This document shows positions 8,717 to 16,503 of a stretch of DNA of 64,000 nucleotides, piece after piece (within the stretch, counting starts at the first letter, position 1; each line of letters opens with the position of its first letter). The stretch lies in NCBI RefSeq assembly GCF_014203595.1, contig NZ_JACHJK010000003.1:310001-374000 (forward strand), given 5' to 3'. Position numbers and translations under genes: made by a program. This DNA is from Streptomyces echinatus. GTDB taxonomy: Bacteria; Actinomycetota; Actinomycetes; Streptomycetales; Streptomycetaceae. A model generated the notes under the pieces. That model did no database searches. It saw nothing but the letters and a program-made list of their open reading frames with translations, and was not told the origin of the DNA.

Positions 8717-9869
8717 CTAGGCGACCTCGCCGATCCTTCGTGCCGAGACGTTCACGCCGTCGTGGTGGATCGGTGTGCGGGCTCCTCTCAGCGACACACC
8801 GGTGCCGCCGCGTCGCACGGCCACGATCTCCGCCGCGATCGACAGCGCCGTCTCCTCCGGTGTCCGCGCGCCCAGATCGAGTCCGATGGGCGACCGCAGG
8901 CGGGCCAGTTCCAGTTCGGTGACGCCGGCCTCCCGCAGCCGCTCGTTGCGTTCCGGGTGGGTGCGGCGCGAACCCATCGCGCCGATGTACGCCACGGGCA
9001 GCTGCAACGCCCTCTCCAGCAGGGGTACGTCGAACTTGGCGTCGTGCGTGAGGACGCAGAGCACCGCCCGCGAGTCGAGCGCCGTCGCCTCCAGGTAGCG
9101 GTGTGGCCAGTCGACGACGACCTCGTCCGCCTCGGGGAAGCGTTCCTTCGTCGCGAAGACGGAGCGGGCGGCGCACACTGTCACGTGGTGGCCGAGCAGT
9201 TTCCCGACTTTGACGAGGGCCGACGCGAAGTCGATCGCCCCGAAAACGATCATGCGGGGTGCGGGGACGCTGGACTCGACGAGGAGCGTCAGCGGCCGCC
9301 CGCAGCGCGAGCCGTCCTCGCCGAGGACGACGACACCGGTCTGACCTGCGTCCAACAGGGCGTGGGCCTCGCCGGCTGCCGTCCGTTCCAGGCCGAGGTG
9401 GCCGCCGAGCCCGCCTTCGTACCTGCCGTCCGGGTGCACCAGGAGGGCGCGCCCGAGCAGTTCGGACGGCCCTTCGGCGACGCGGACCAGTGCCGCCGCC
9501 GACCCTTGTGCGGCGGCGGCGCAGGCGGCGGCGAACACCGCGCGGGCGGGCGAGCCGGCCAGGACCGGCGTGACGAGAATGTCGATGACGCCGCCGCAGG
9601 TCAGACCGACGGCGAAGGCGTCGTCGTCGCTGTAGCCGAGGCTCTCCAGGGTGTTCTCGCCGTCGATCAGGGCCTGTCGGCACAGTTCCGTAGACCGCGC
9701 CCTCCACACCTCCCCCTGAGACCGACCCGATGGCCGTGCCGTCACTGTCGACGGCAAGGGCCGCACCGGGCTGCCGGGGCGAGCTTCCGTTCGTGGCCAC
9801 GACCGTGGCGACGGCGAACTCACGTCCCTGCCGGGCCCACCGGTCGAGCTCTTCGGCGATGTCCAGCAT
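8717..9869 (-). pseudogene. xdhC: XdhC/CoxI-family molybdenum-enzyme maturation protein, frameshifted
   Basis: The N-terminus reads from ATG 9869 (AAGGAG six bases upstream): MLDIAEELDRWARQGREFAV, then GSVSGGGVEG, the CoxI/XdhC signature. The frame is then lost after AVYG. The continuation ELCRQALIDGENTLESLG, with CGGVIDILV, the Rossmann-like part MIVFGAIDFASALVKVG, AYIGAMGSRRTH and IGLDLGARTPEETALSIAAEI, lies in another frame. Removing one C from the pair at 9688-9689 (a G in gene sense) restores a single 384-codon gene. XdhC proteins sulfurate and insert molybdenum cofactor into xanthine dehydrogenase-like enzymes, but no such enzyme is nearby. It could be a true mutation, a sequencing error, or a phase-variable tract, though two bases is very short for the last. 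Confidence 0.85.
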
Positions 9870-10182
9870 GGCGGTCTCCTTCGATGGGGGTTCAGGGAAT
9901 ACGCCAGTCAGGCATGGACAGTCGGACGAACCCAATTCCCGCCGCTCATGACGGACCTGGGCCCACTTGAGAGGAACGTGATCGACTTGACGTCCCAGTC
10001 CGTGGAACAGACCACGCTGGAGGTCGCCGAGGGTCTGCGCACGGGCCGTTTCGGCTGAACATCCACCGGGCCGGGCCGTGTCCCGACGAACGCATCGACA
10101 GAACAGGGAAGTTGTCGGTAGGCGCGGTTCCTTTCCGGATCACGCCAAGGAGCCCGTTTCGCTCGGCCGATAGTTTCAGGCG
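9870..10182. other. Non-coding stretch between xdhC and marR
   Basis: No recognisable gene. A 36-codon frame runs on the plus strand from ATG 9948 to 10058 (starts MTDLGPLERNVIDLTSQ, ends GLRTGRFG) with plausible codon use but no ribosome site; it may be a small or decayed gene. The right end holds the marR promoter region. Confidence 0.4.
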
Positions 10183-10199
10183 TTACCGTATCGAATGAA
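10183..10199 (-). promoter_or_regulatory. Operator-like sequence upstream of marR
   Basis: Read on the minus strand this is TTCATTCGATACGGTAA. It matches TTCACTTGATACGGTTA at 11062-11078 in 14 of 17 positions, with a shared GATACGGT core. It ends 14 bases before the marR ATG, a position suited to autorepression. Confidence 0.5.
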
Positions 10200-10212
10200 G
10201 TAGTCTGGCCTC

Positions 10213-10698
10213 ATGGCCGCTGACGCTCCTCACCGGACCCCCACCTCGCAGGCGACCGACCGGCCCGGGGACACATCGCCTTTCGCTCTCGGCCTGCTCC
10301 TGCGCCGGGCGCACTGGCACGCGGCCGCGGTGATGGGTGAGGCGCTTCGGCCGTTCGGCATCGAGTTGCGGCATTTCGCGGTACTGATCGAGCTGGTCAA
10401 TCACGGGCCCACAGTGCAGCGGGATCTGGTGGCGGCGACGGGCTCGGACAAGGCCGGAATCATGCGCGTTGTGGATGACCTGGAGCGGAAGGGTCTAGCT
10501 GTACGTAAGGCCGTTCCGGGAGACCGTCGGGTGCGGGCAGTGGAGATCACCCCTCAGGGCCTGGAGCTGTTCGATGCGGTCCACGTCGCCGCGGAGCCTC
10601 TGGGTGAGCGTCTGGTGGCGGAATTGGGGCCCGGAGAGCCTGAGAAGCTGACGGATCTGCTGACCCGGCTTGCCCATCCGGCAGACGACGAGGCGTAA
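10213..10698 (+). CDS. MarR-family transcriptional regulator
   Basis: A 161-residue protein with the MarR layout: dimerisation helices at both ends and a winged helix in the middle. Visible landmarks are LRPFGIELRHFAVLIELVN, VQRDLVAATGSDKAGIMRVVDDLE (recognition helix) and the wing GDRRVRAVEITPQG. MarR proteins usually repress a nearby gene and themselves and are released by phenolic or oxidising compounds. An operator-like sequence lies between promoter and start, and the same sequence occurs before the nitroreductase gene 0.4 kb downstream, which I infer to be a target. ATG 10213 directly follows the promoter region; no strong Shine-Dalgarno is visible, so translation may be leaderless or weak. 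Confidence 0.92.
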   Translation: MAADAPHRTPTSQATDRPGDTSPFALGLLLRRAHWHAAAVMGEALRPFGIELRHFAVLIELVNHGPTVQRDLVAATGSDKAGIMRVVDDLERKGLAVRKAVPGDRRVRAVEITPQGLELFDAVHVAAEPLGERLVAELGPGEPEKLTDLLTRLAHPADDEA

Positions 10699-10979
10699 CC
10701 GCGGGGCGCAACGATTGTCGGCCGCGCCGACACGCTTGATCCTTTGCGGCTTCCCTGGCGAAACCGACCTTGGAGGCCGCCGCCATCATCGGTGTGCGTC
10801 GGCCGGGCAACGGGCGGCCGTCCGGGACTGTCGCCGACATCGCAGAGTCGTCCGCACGGGTGCCGCGCCGCATACGGCGCGCTTTGCCGACGGGCCGAAC
10901 ATCGACCCTCCCTCGGCCCGAGCTGTTTCCTGCCCTCAGGCGTAGATCACCACGCCCTCCCGATGCTGCTCCTCCCAGG

Positions 10980-11013
10980 CCTGCGGCCGGGGCCTGCGGC
11001 CGGGGCCTGCGGG
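10980..11013. repeat. Tandem repeat, 13-bp unit
   Basis: CCTGCGGCCGGGG occurs twice in direct succession, followed by a partial third copy (CCTGCGGG). It lies in intergenic DNA. Confidence 0.8.
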
Positions 11014-11061
11014 AGGCGGCTGTGACCGAGAACCAGGGCCAGAGGTGCGCCGCGAGATTGT

Positions 11062-11078
11062 TTCACTTGATACGGTTA
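11062..11078 (+). promoter_or_regulatory. Operator-like sequence upstream of nitroreductase
   Basis: TTCACTTGATACGGTTA matches the sequence before marR in 14 of 17 positions. It lies about 60 bases upstream of the preferred start, in the likely promoter. Inferred to be the MarR binding site. Confidence 0.5.
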
Positions 11079-11140
11079 TGAGTGATACCACCTTGAATGT
11101 AGCGAAGATGGACCCGTTGAGCAGATGGAGGCGGGCGGTC

Positions 11141-11809
11141 ATGGACGTCTACGAGGCGGTCACGAGCCGACGGGCGGTGCGCGCGTTCACCGACCGGCCG
11201 ATACCGAGGGAAACTCTGGAGCGGGTGCTGTCCGCCGCAGCCTGGGCGCCGTCCGGATCGAACATCCAGCCGTGGTACACCTACGTGCTGACCGGGGCGC
11301 CGCTGGCCGAACTAAAGAAACGCGCCGGCGAGCGCCTGGCCTCGGGAGACCCCTGGGACGCGCCGGAGTACGAGATGTATCCGCCGGAACTGAAGTCTCC
11401 GTACCGCGAGCGTCGATTCGCCTTCGGCGAGCAGCGCTACGGTGCGCTCGGTATCGCGCGCGGGGACCTGGAGGCGCGCCAGCGGGCGGCTGCCGCGAAC
11501 TGGGACTGCTTCGGCGCGCCCGCCGCCCTGTTCTGCTACATCGACAAGGACATGCGTCCACCCCAATGGGCTGATGTCGGCATGTATCTCCAGACCGTCA
11601 TGCTGCTGCTCCGCGCTGAAGGGCTGCACAGCTGCCCGCAGATGTCCTGGGCGAAGTACCACAAGACCGTCGCGGAAGTTCTGTCACCCTCGGATGGACT
11701 CATCCTCTTCTGCGGCATGTCGATCGGTTTCGAAGACGTCACAGCAAGTGACGCCCGTACCGGCCGGGCGCCGCTCGAAGAGACGGTCACCTTTGTCGGC
11801 GGTCCCTGA
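11141..11809 (+). CDS. Nitroreductase-family flavoenzyme
   Basis: A 222-residue protein. AVTSRRAVRAFTDRPI at the start is the FMN-phosphate binding pattern (SRRSxRxF) of the family, followed by WAPSGSNIQPWYTYVLTG and a C-terminal ALGxxS-like region altered to GLHSCPQMSWAKYH. ATG 11141 is chosen because GGAGG lies nine bases upstream; in-frame ATGs at 11108 and 11078 have no such site. Family members use NAD(P)H to reduce nitroaromatics, quinones or halogenated compounds as FMN dimers. The shared operator with marR suggests induction by a toxic or redox-active compound. Confidence 0.9.
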   Translation: MDVYEAVTSRRAVRAFTDRPIPRETLERVLSAAAWAPSGSNIQPWYTYVLTGAPLAELKKRAGERLASGDPWDAPEYEMYPPELKSPYRERRFAFGEQRYGALGIARGDLEARQRAAAANWDCFGAPAALFCYIDKDMRPPQWADVGMYLQTVMLLLRAEGLHSCPQMSWAKYHKTVAEVLSPSDGLILFCGMSIGFEDVTASDARTGRAPLEETVTFVGGP

Positions 11810-11867
11810 TTCCGTCGCTCATCGGTCGATCAACAAACCGTTTCGTACCACATCCACGTAGTGACGC

Positions 11868-11884
11868 ATATGCCATATTGCGCA
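11868..11884. promoter_or_regulatory. AT-rich inverted repeat upstream of SDR gene
   Basis: GCATATGCCATATTGC contains the arms ATATG and CATAT around a single C. It is unusually AT-rich for this region and lies 25-40 bases upstream of the SDR start, so it could be an operator. No regulator can be assigned from sequence. Confidence 0.35.
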
Positions 11885-11908
11885 CGTAATTCCCACGAAA
11901 GGCATGCC

Positions 11909-12637
11909 ATGAAGATCGCAGTCATCGGCGGCACCGGACTGATCGGGTCGCAGGTCGTCAAGAAGCTGAGCGCCGCCGGACACGAGGCCGTACCGCACTC
12001 GAAGTCCACCGGAGTCGACGTCCTCAGCGGCCAGGGGCTGGACGAGGCGGTGGCCGGAGCCGACGTCGTCGTCAACCTGACGAACTCCCCCACCTTCGAC
12101 GAGGCCTCCCCGGCCTTCTTCCAGACCTCGATGGACAACCTCCTGGCCGCGGCCCGCAAGGGCGGCGTCGGCCACTTCGTCATCCTGTCGATCGTCGGCG
12201 TGGACCAGGTGCCCGAGCTGGACTACTACCGCGCCAAGGTGCTCCAGGAGAAGATCCTCGCGGCCGGGCCGGTCCCCTACTCGATCGTGCGGGCCACGCA
12301 GTTCATGGACTTCATGGACGCGGTCATGTCCTGGACCGCCGACGCCGACACTGTCCGGCTGCCCGCCACGCCCATCCAGCCCATCGCCTCCGGGGACGTG
12401 GCCGACGCGGTGGCGGAGGTCGCCGCCGGCACCCCGCTGAACGGCATCCGCAACATCGCAGGCCCCGACGTCTTCACCCTGGACGAGCTGGGCCGGATCA
12501 CCCTGTCCCACAAGGGCGACCACCGCACCGTCGTCCTGGACCCCACCGCCGGCATGTTCGCCGTCGTCAAGGGCGACGTCCTCACCGACAGGAACGCCCA
12601 CCTCGCCCCCACCCGCTACACCGACTGGCTCTCCTGA
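11909..12637 (+). CDS. NAD(P)-binding SDR-like oxidoreductase (NmrA/atypical SDR)
   Basis: A 242-residue Rossmann protein. MKIAVIGGTGLIGSQVVKKL carries the GGTGxIG dinucleotide motif at residues 8-13; VVVNLTNSP, FVILSIVGVDQVP and YYRAKVLQEKIL follow the atypical-SDR plan in which a YxxxK-like Tyr/Lys pair is present. ATG 11909 follows GAAAGG. Members act on small carbonyls or sense NAD(P). Downstream of the nitroreductase by 100 bases on the same strand but with its own promoter-like region. Codon use is smoother and more C-ending than in its neighbours, which fits recent arrival or high expression. Confidence 0.88.
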   Translation: MKIAVIGGTGLIGSQVVKKLSAAGHEAVPHSKSTGVDVLSGQGLDEAVAGADVVVNLTNSPTFDEASPAFFQTSMDNLLAAARKGGVGHFVILSIVGVDQVPELDYYRAKVLQEKILAAGPVPYSIVRATQFMDFMDAVMSWTADADTVRLPATPIQPIASGDVADAVAEVAAGTPLNGIRNIAGPDVFTLDELGRITLSHKGDHRTVVLDPTAGMFAVVKGDVLTDRNAHLAPTRYTDWLS

Positions 12638-13016
12638 CCGCCCCGGCTCTCCGGGCGAGCCCGACCCGGCCCGGCAGTAGCCACAGGAACACCCCGCTGC
12701 GGTCCCCCGAACCCCGGTCAGCCGGAGGGCGGGGGACTCGCTCACATGGTGCGATGCGGTCTCGCTGCCGAGGGCTTCCGGATTGTGGCGGCCGCCGACG
12801 GGAGGCAGTGTGGTCTCGAGACCGTTTGGGCGAGGCGGAAGGCACACGGCCTCTCACAGGAGCGGGCTGTGGCTTGTGCTCATCGCGAAGCGAATTGCCT
12901 GAGCCGGGTCACCAGCGACCTTGGTCACCGCCGAACGAGTGGGTGGGCACACCGGTCCGGAACGTGTTGGCCGACGCGAGATCGTCCATTCCGGGGGGCT
13001 TACGGAGGTGTGGTGC
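12638..13016. other. Intergenic stretch between SDR and cupin genes
   Basis: Nothing recognisable. Open frames here on the minus strand are continuations antisense to the SDR gene and have implausible composition. The right end carries the ribosome site of the cupin gene. Confidence 0.4.
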
Positions 13017-13454
13017 ATGTCGGAGAAGGACTCAGCGCACGGGACCGCCCACCAGGTCTCCTTGCCGCCCGAAGTCAAGTTGTTGCAGGAAGTCACTCCG
13101 CCCTTCTTTCCCGAGGGTGGTTCGGGTATGACCATCGTCGTCGACTGGCCTCCCGGTCACCCCGGGCTCCCTCCGCATCGCCACTCGGGCCCGTCGTTCG
13201 GCTACGTGATGGAAGGCGCGGTCCGGTTCGAGCTCGAGGGCGAGCCGGAGCGTGTGGTCGAGGCCGGTGGGACGTTCTGGGAGCCAGGCGGTGACGTGAT
13301 CCACTACCAGGACGGCAACGCGCTGTCGGACGCTCCGACCAAGTTCGTGGTGACCATGGTGTGCGCGCCGGGTCAGCCGATGCTCAGGCTGGTCGACGAG
13401 GAGGAGCTGAAGGAACGGGCGCACCTGCGCGCCCCGCGCCCCTCCGAAGGCTGA
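13017..13454 (+). CDS. Cupin-domain protein
   Basis: A 145-residue single-domain cupin. The first cupin motif is GHPGLPPHRHSGPSFGYVMEG (two His and a Glu-like position around 55-72) and the second is GGTFWEPGGDVIHY. ATG 13017 follows GGAGG by eight bases. Single cupins bind a divalent metal and act as dioxygenases, isomerases or sensors; the substrate cannot be inferred. The HxlR gene converges from the other side, and the two may belong to unrelated units. Confidence 0.85.
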   Translation: MSEKDSAHGTAHQVSLPPEVKLLQEVTPPFFPEGGSGMTIVVDWPPGHPGLPPHRHSGPSFGYVMEGAVRFELEGEPERVVEAGGTFWEPGGDVIHYQDGNALSDAPTKFVVTMVCAPGQPMLRLVDEEELKERAHLRAPRPSEG

Positions 13455-13618
13455 GTCGCGAGATCGACAAGGGTGCCGAGCTGGACTGGGCGAATGGCCG
13501 ACAGGGAGGCTAGGCGGGTGGAGACGCTTCCCCCGTGACTCCCCCGGGCTTCTCCGCGGTGTCCGGCGCGGCTCCTGGCCCACCTTCCGGCTGGCCCCTG
13601 CCGGCGCGGAAAGGGAGG

Positions 13619-14020
13619 TCAGCGGCCTCGCGTGGCCTGTTGATTCGATGCCGGCGAGCCGCTCGCCGGAAGGTGATCCTCTGCCCACAAGAACAGAACG
13701 GCCAGGGGGACGAGGAAGGCTTTGCCGTGCGGGGAGAGTGCGTAGTGGGTTCGCGACGACAGCCCGGGCCGGACGTCCTGTGCGATCAGGTCGATCGCGG
13801 TCAGCTCCTGGAGGCGCTGGGTGAGCATGCGGTCGCTGATACCTGGGACGCGCTCGCGTATCTGTGCGAAGTCGGCCGGGCCTTTGGCCAGAGCCATGAG
13901 GATCAAGCCGTTCCAGCGCCTGCTGAGCAGGGCGAAGGCCCGGGTGATGGCCGAAGTGCCCTCGGTCGACTGCGATGGTTCGAACCGGCGCACCGACTGA
14001 GGGTGTTGCGGAGTGGTCAT
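13619..14020 (-). CDS. HxlR-family winged-helix regulator
   Basis: A 133-residue protein with the HxlR core: LLSRRWNGLILMALAKGPADFAQI, then GISDRMLTQRLQEL (recognition helix) and the wing with THYALSPHGKAF. ATG 14020 gives a short Gln/Pro-rich N-terminus as usual; the frame upstream is open but has improbable composition. HxlR proteins sense aldehydes, quinones or redox stress, usually next to their target. Candidate targets here are the cupin and SDR genes upstream or the membrane protein gene; no shared operator was found. Confidence 0.88.
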   Translation of the reverse strand: MTTPQHPQSVRRFEPSQSTEGTSAITRAFALLSRRWNGLILMALAKGPADFAQIRERVPGISDRMLTQRLQELTAIDLIAQDVRPGLSSRTHYALSPHGKAFLVPLAVLFLWAEDHLPASGSPASNQQATRGR

Positions 14021-14400
14021 GGTGTGTGTCCGTTTCGGCACGGCGCGAGGCATCGCGGTTTCAACCGGTTTCAACACCTCGCGCACTGCTTCCTGGTCGT
14101 GTTCGTGTCGGGAGTCGGCCCATGTGCCCGCCGGGCCGCGCCCCTGGGTGGCGGTGCGGCCCCATGGAGGGGGCACCCTTGGTGATGTCGGTGATGTCGG
14201 CCTTTGCGGACGGCCGTTCCCTCGGTGTGCTGATTGCGCGCGTTGACAGCCCGGACCGCGTTCCCCCTCCGGCCAGGACACATGACGTCCGAGGCAGCGA
14301 AGGCCAGGGGACAGCCGTGCGTCAGCGCCTCATGCGCCTGCGACGCCGGGCCGAAGTCCTCGGCGGCCAGGGCCTGATGGCGCGGATGAGGTGCTCGGCG

Positions 14401-15633
14401 TCAGCCGTCATCGTCATGGCGACGGGCGTGGGCGTGCGCGTGACGCCGGACCGGCAGAGCCCCGCCGGATCGCGGCAAAGCCGGGAGCAACTCCCCGGAA
14501 GTCGTCGCACTGGACTTCGCGCCGCGGGCCTCTCCGGTGACCCAGTGGCCGCACATGACTGCTGTGAGCCCGCAGACACTCCACAGAGCCAGGACGGCGA
14601 GATGGCCGGCACCGGAGTTGCCGTCGAAGTACGTGGTGTCGCGGAGCAGGCTGGCTCCGGCGCCGGGGGGCAGCCACTGGCCTATGTGGTCCACGCCCTT
14701 GGGGAGCATCTCCGGAGCAGAGGTGGCGCCCGAGAAGGCGTTCCCGACGAAGACCATGACCGCGGCGCTGAGCCCAAGGCCAGCGGGCCCGAGGAGTCGG
14801 ATCACGCCGGCTGCGGTGGCGCTGACGGAGAGCAGGTCGAGCGACAGGATCGCCCACGTGGCCACGTGATTGCGGGGTAGCGCCCCGAGGAAACCCTGGG
14901 CCACGAGATAGACACCCAGGCCCGCGACGGCGCATGCGACGAGAAGTGTCAGCACGCGGTGACGCGGGCGTGCCAGGCCGCGAGCCATCGTGACGAACGC
15001 CCCGATCAGGATGCCGCAGACGGTGAGCGGGAAGACCACTGAGCTGAACACCGCACCCCGAGGGTCCTCTGTGGCGACGGGCACCACGTCGACCGCCTTC
15101 ACCAGGATCTCCGCAGGGGAATCAGCACCGTCGGCTCCCTGCCGGGCGGCGGCCTTCTGCTGGGCAGCGCCCGGCGGGGCGGCCGCGTGCTTGCGGGGCT
15201 CCGCCGGGGAATGCGCACCGGCGGCCTTCTGCTGGGCGATCTGCTGGGTTGCCTTGTCGGCCAGCTGTTGTCCGACGTCGGTCAACAGCTGCGCCACGGA
15301 AGGGCTGGCGGCGGTGGCCTTCAGCACGGTGACGCCGTGGCCGGAGATGGCGAGGGCGCCGTAGACATCCCGGTTCTCTATCGCCGACCGCGCGGCCTGC
15401 CGGTCGGCATAGAGGTGGAAGTCGAACGCACCGGGCTTCGCACGGGTCAGTGCCGCCACCGCGTGCTGGCTGGCCGGTCCGGTACCCACGATCCCGACCG
15501 GGACGTCACGCGGCGAGATCCGCCCCGCCGGCCAGGCGAACGCCATCACCGCCAACGCGATCACTATGGGCAGTGCCACGGCGGCGATGGCCACTTCCCG
15601 CCATGCCGGGTGTCCTGACAAGGGGTTCCTCAC
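14401..15633 (-). CDS. Membrane protein, ABC-2/YhgE-Pip-like, under TetR control
   Basis: A 410-residue protein with one N-terminal membrane segment (VAIAAVALPIVIALAVMAFA), an extracytoplasmic part of about 170 residues, then five or so membrane segments, and a His/Arg-rich tail. This is the plan of YhgE/Pip and ABC-2 permease relatives. The extracytoplasmic part contains two degenerate copies of a QQKAA...G(A)HSPAE(P/I) unit. GTG 15633 is chosen because AGGG lies six bases upstream; ATG 15648 has no such site. No ATPase gene is adjacent. The divergent TetR gene and paired operators suggest an inducible efflux or envelope function. Confidence 0.75.
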   Translation of the reverse strand: MRNPLSGHPAWREVAIAAVALPIVIALAVMAFAWPAGRISPRDVPVGIVGTGPASQHAVAALTRAKPGAFDFHLYADRQAARSAIENRDVYGALAISGHGVTVLKATAASPSVAQLLTDVGQQLADKATQQIAQQKAAGAHSPAEPRKHAAAPPGAAQQKAAARQGADGADSPAEILVKAVDVVPVATEDPRGAVFSSVVFPLTVCGILIGAFVTMARGLARPRHRVLTLLVACAVAGLGVYLVAQGFLGALPRNHVATWAILSLDLLSVSATAAGVIRLLGPAGLGLSAAVMVFVGNAFSGATSAPEMLPKGVDHIGQWLPPGAGASLLRDTTYFDGNSGAGHLAVLALWSVCGLTAVMCGHWVTGEARGAKSSATTSGELLPALPRSGGALPVRRHAHAHARRHDDDG

Positions 15634-15652
15634 AACCCGCCCTCTCATAAAA

Positions 15653-15670
15653 AAGAACGATCGTTTTCTT
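15653..15670. promoter_or_regulatory. TetR operator 1 (before membrane protein gene)
   Basis: AAGAACGATCGTTTTCTT, a near-perfect palindrome with AACGATCGTT at its centre. It lies 20 bases upstream of the membrane protein start, overlapping its probable promoter. The right half matches operator 2. Confidence 0.75.
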
Positions 15671-15710
15671 AGGAACCCCAGTGTGGCCCTCGGCGCCGAC
15701 AGGCGTCAAC

Positions 15711-15728
15711 ACGAATGTTCGTTTTCTT
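15711..15728. promoter_or_regulatory. TetR operator 2 (before tetR gene)
   Basis: ACGAATGTTCGTTTTCTT, with CGAA/TTCG symmetry and the same CGTTTTCTT right half as operator 1. It ends 15 bases before the TetR ATG, suiting autorepression. Confidence 0.7.
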
Positions 15729-15743
15729 TGTTAGCCTGGCCTC

Positions 15744-16349
15744 ATGCCCAAGGTCACCCAGCAGCACATGGACGCTCGCCGTGAGCAGATCCTGGACGCG
15801 GCGCGCCGCTGTTTCCTCCGTGACGGTTTCCACTCCACGTCCATGCAGGACCTGTTCGCGGAGGCGGGGCTGTCGGCGGGTGCGGTATATCGGCACTTCA
15901 CCAGCAAGGACGAGATGATCCTCGCGATCGTCGAGGAGAACATGCGCGATGTCCTCGACATCACGCTCGCCGTCGCCACGAAACGGCAGGGCCAATCCAT
16001 GGGGGCGGTCATGGCGGAGCTGCTCGACGTGATCCGGGCCAAGTCCGCCGAGGAGGACGTGGCCGGGCTCGCGGTTCTGGTCTGGGGAGAGGCCATGCGC
16101 AACCGCTCGCTCGCGGGCAAGCTCGACCAACTCATGGGCCGCATACGCGCCAATCTGGTCACCGTGGCGCGTTGCCAACAGGAAAAGGGCGGTCTTCCCA
16201 CGAACGTGACGGCCGAGGCGATTGCTTCGACGATGCTCTCCGTCCTCCCCGGCTACATCCTCCAAGTGGCTCTGCTCGACCCGGCTGTTGTGGCCGAGGT
16301 CCCTGACGCGGTGCGGGCGTTGTGGCCGGGGCCGGCCGGTGAGCGCTGA
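15744..16349 (+). CDS. TetR-family transcriptional repressor
   Basis: A 201-residue protein. The N-terminal HTH is clear: RREQILDAARRCFLRDGFHS, then MQDLFAEAGLSAGAVYRHF, SKDEMILAIVEEN. The C-terminal ligand-binding part has the length of the family with a VWGEAMRNRSLAGKLDQL segment typical of TetR_C_6-like domains. It is divergent from the membrane protein gene, with 110 bases between starts that hold two matching palindromes, so it most likely represses both genes until a ligand binds. The ligand is unknown. Confidence 0.93.
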   Translation: MPKVTQQHMDARREQILDAARRCFLRDGFHSTSMQDLFAEAGLSAGAVYRHFTSKDEMILAIVEENMRDVLDITLAVATKRQGQSMGAVMAELLDVIRAKSAEEDVAGLAVLVWGEAMRNRSLAGKLDQLMGRIRANLVTVARCQQEKGGLPTNVTAEAIASTMLSVLPGYILQVALLDPAVVAEVPDAVRALWPGPAGER

Positions 16350-16503
16350 GCGGTCTCGCCGCGTGCAGGGCCGCACGCGCTGATCACACGTGGGACATCC
16401 GCGGGCCGAGGTGGGACCAGGTCATTCGGAAGGCGTCGAGCCAGTCGTTCAGCTCGCGTGCCGGACCGAGCATGGGAGCGGCGTCTGGGCGAGGCTTCGC
16501 CGC

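Larger units (their letters stand above)
10699..11140. other. Intergenic stretch between marR and nitroreductase gene
   Basis: No gene is supported. It holds a short GC tandem repeat and an operator-like sequence, listed separately. A minus-strand frame ending near 10937 reads QAWEEQHREGVVIYA just before its stop, which looks like a real protein tail, but the rest of that frame is not convincing; it may be a gene remnant. Confidence 0.4.

Noticed and set aside
9948..10058. 36-codon plus-strand frame as a small protein gene
   Set aside because: No ribosome site, no recognisable motif; not enough to call a gene.
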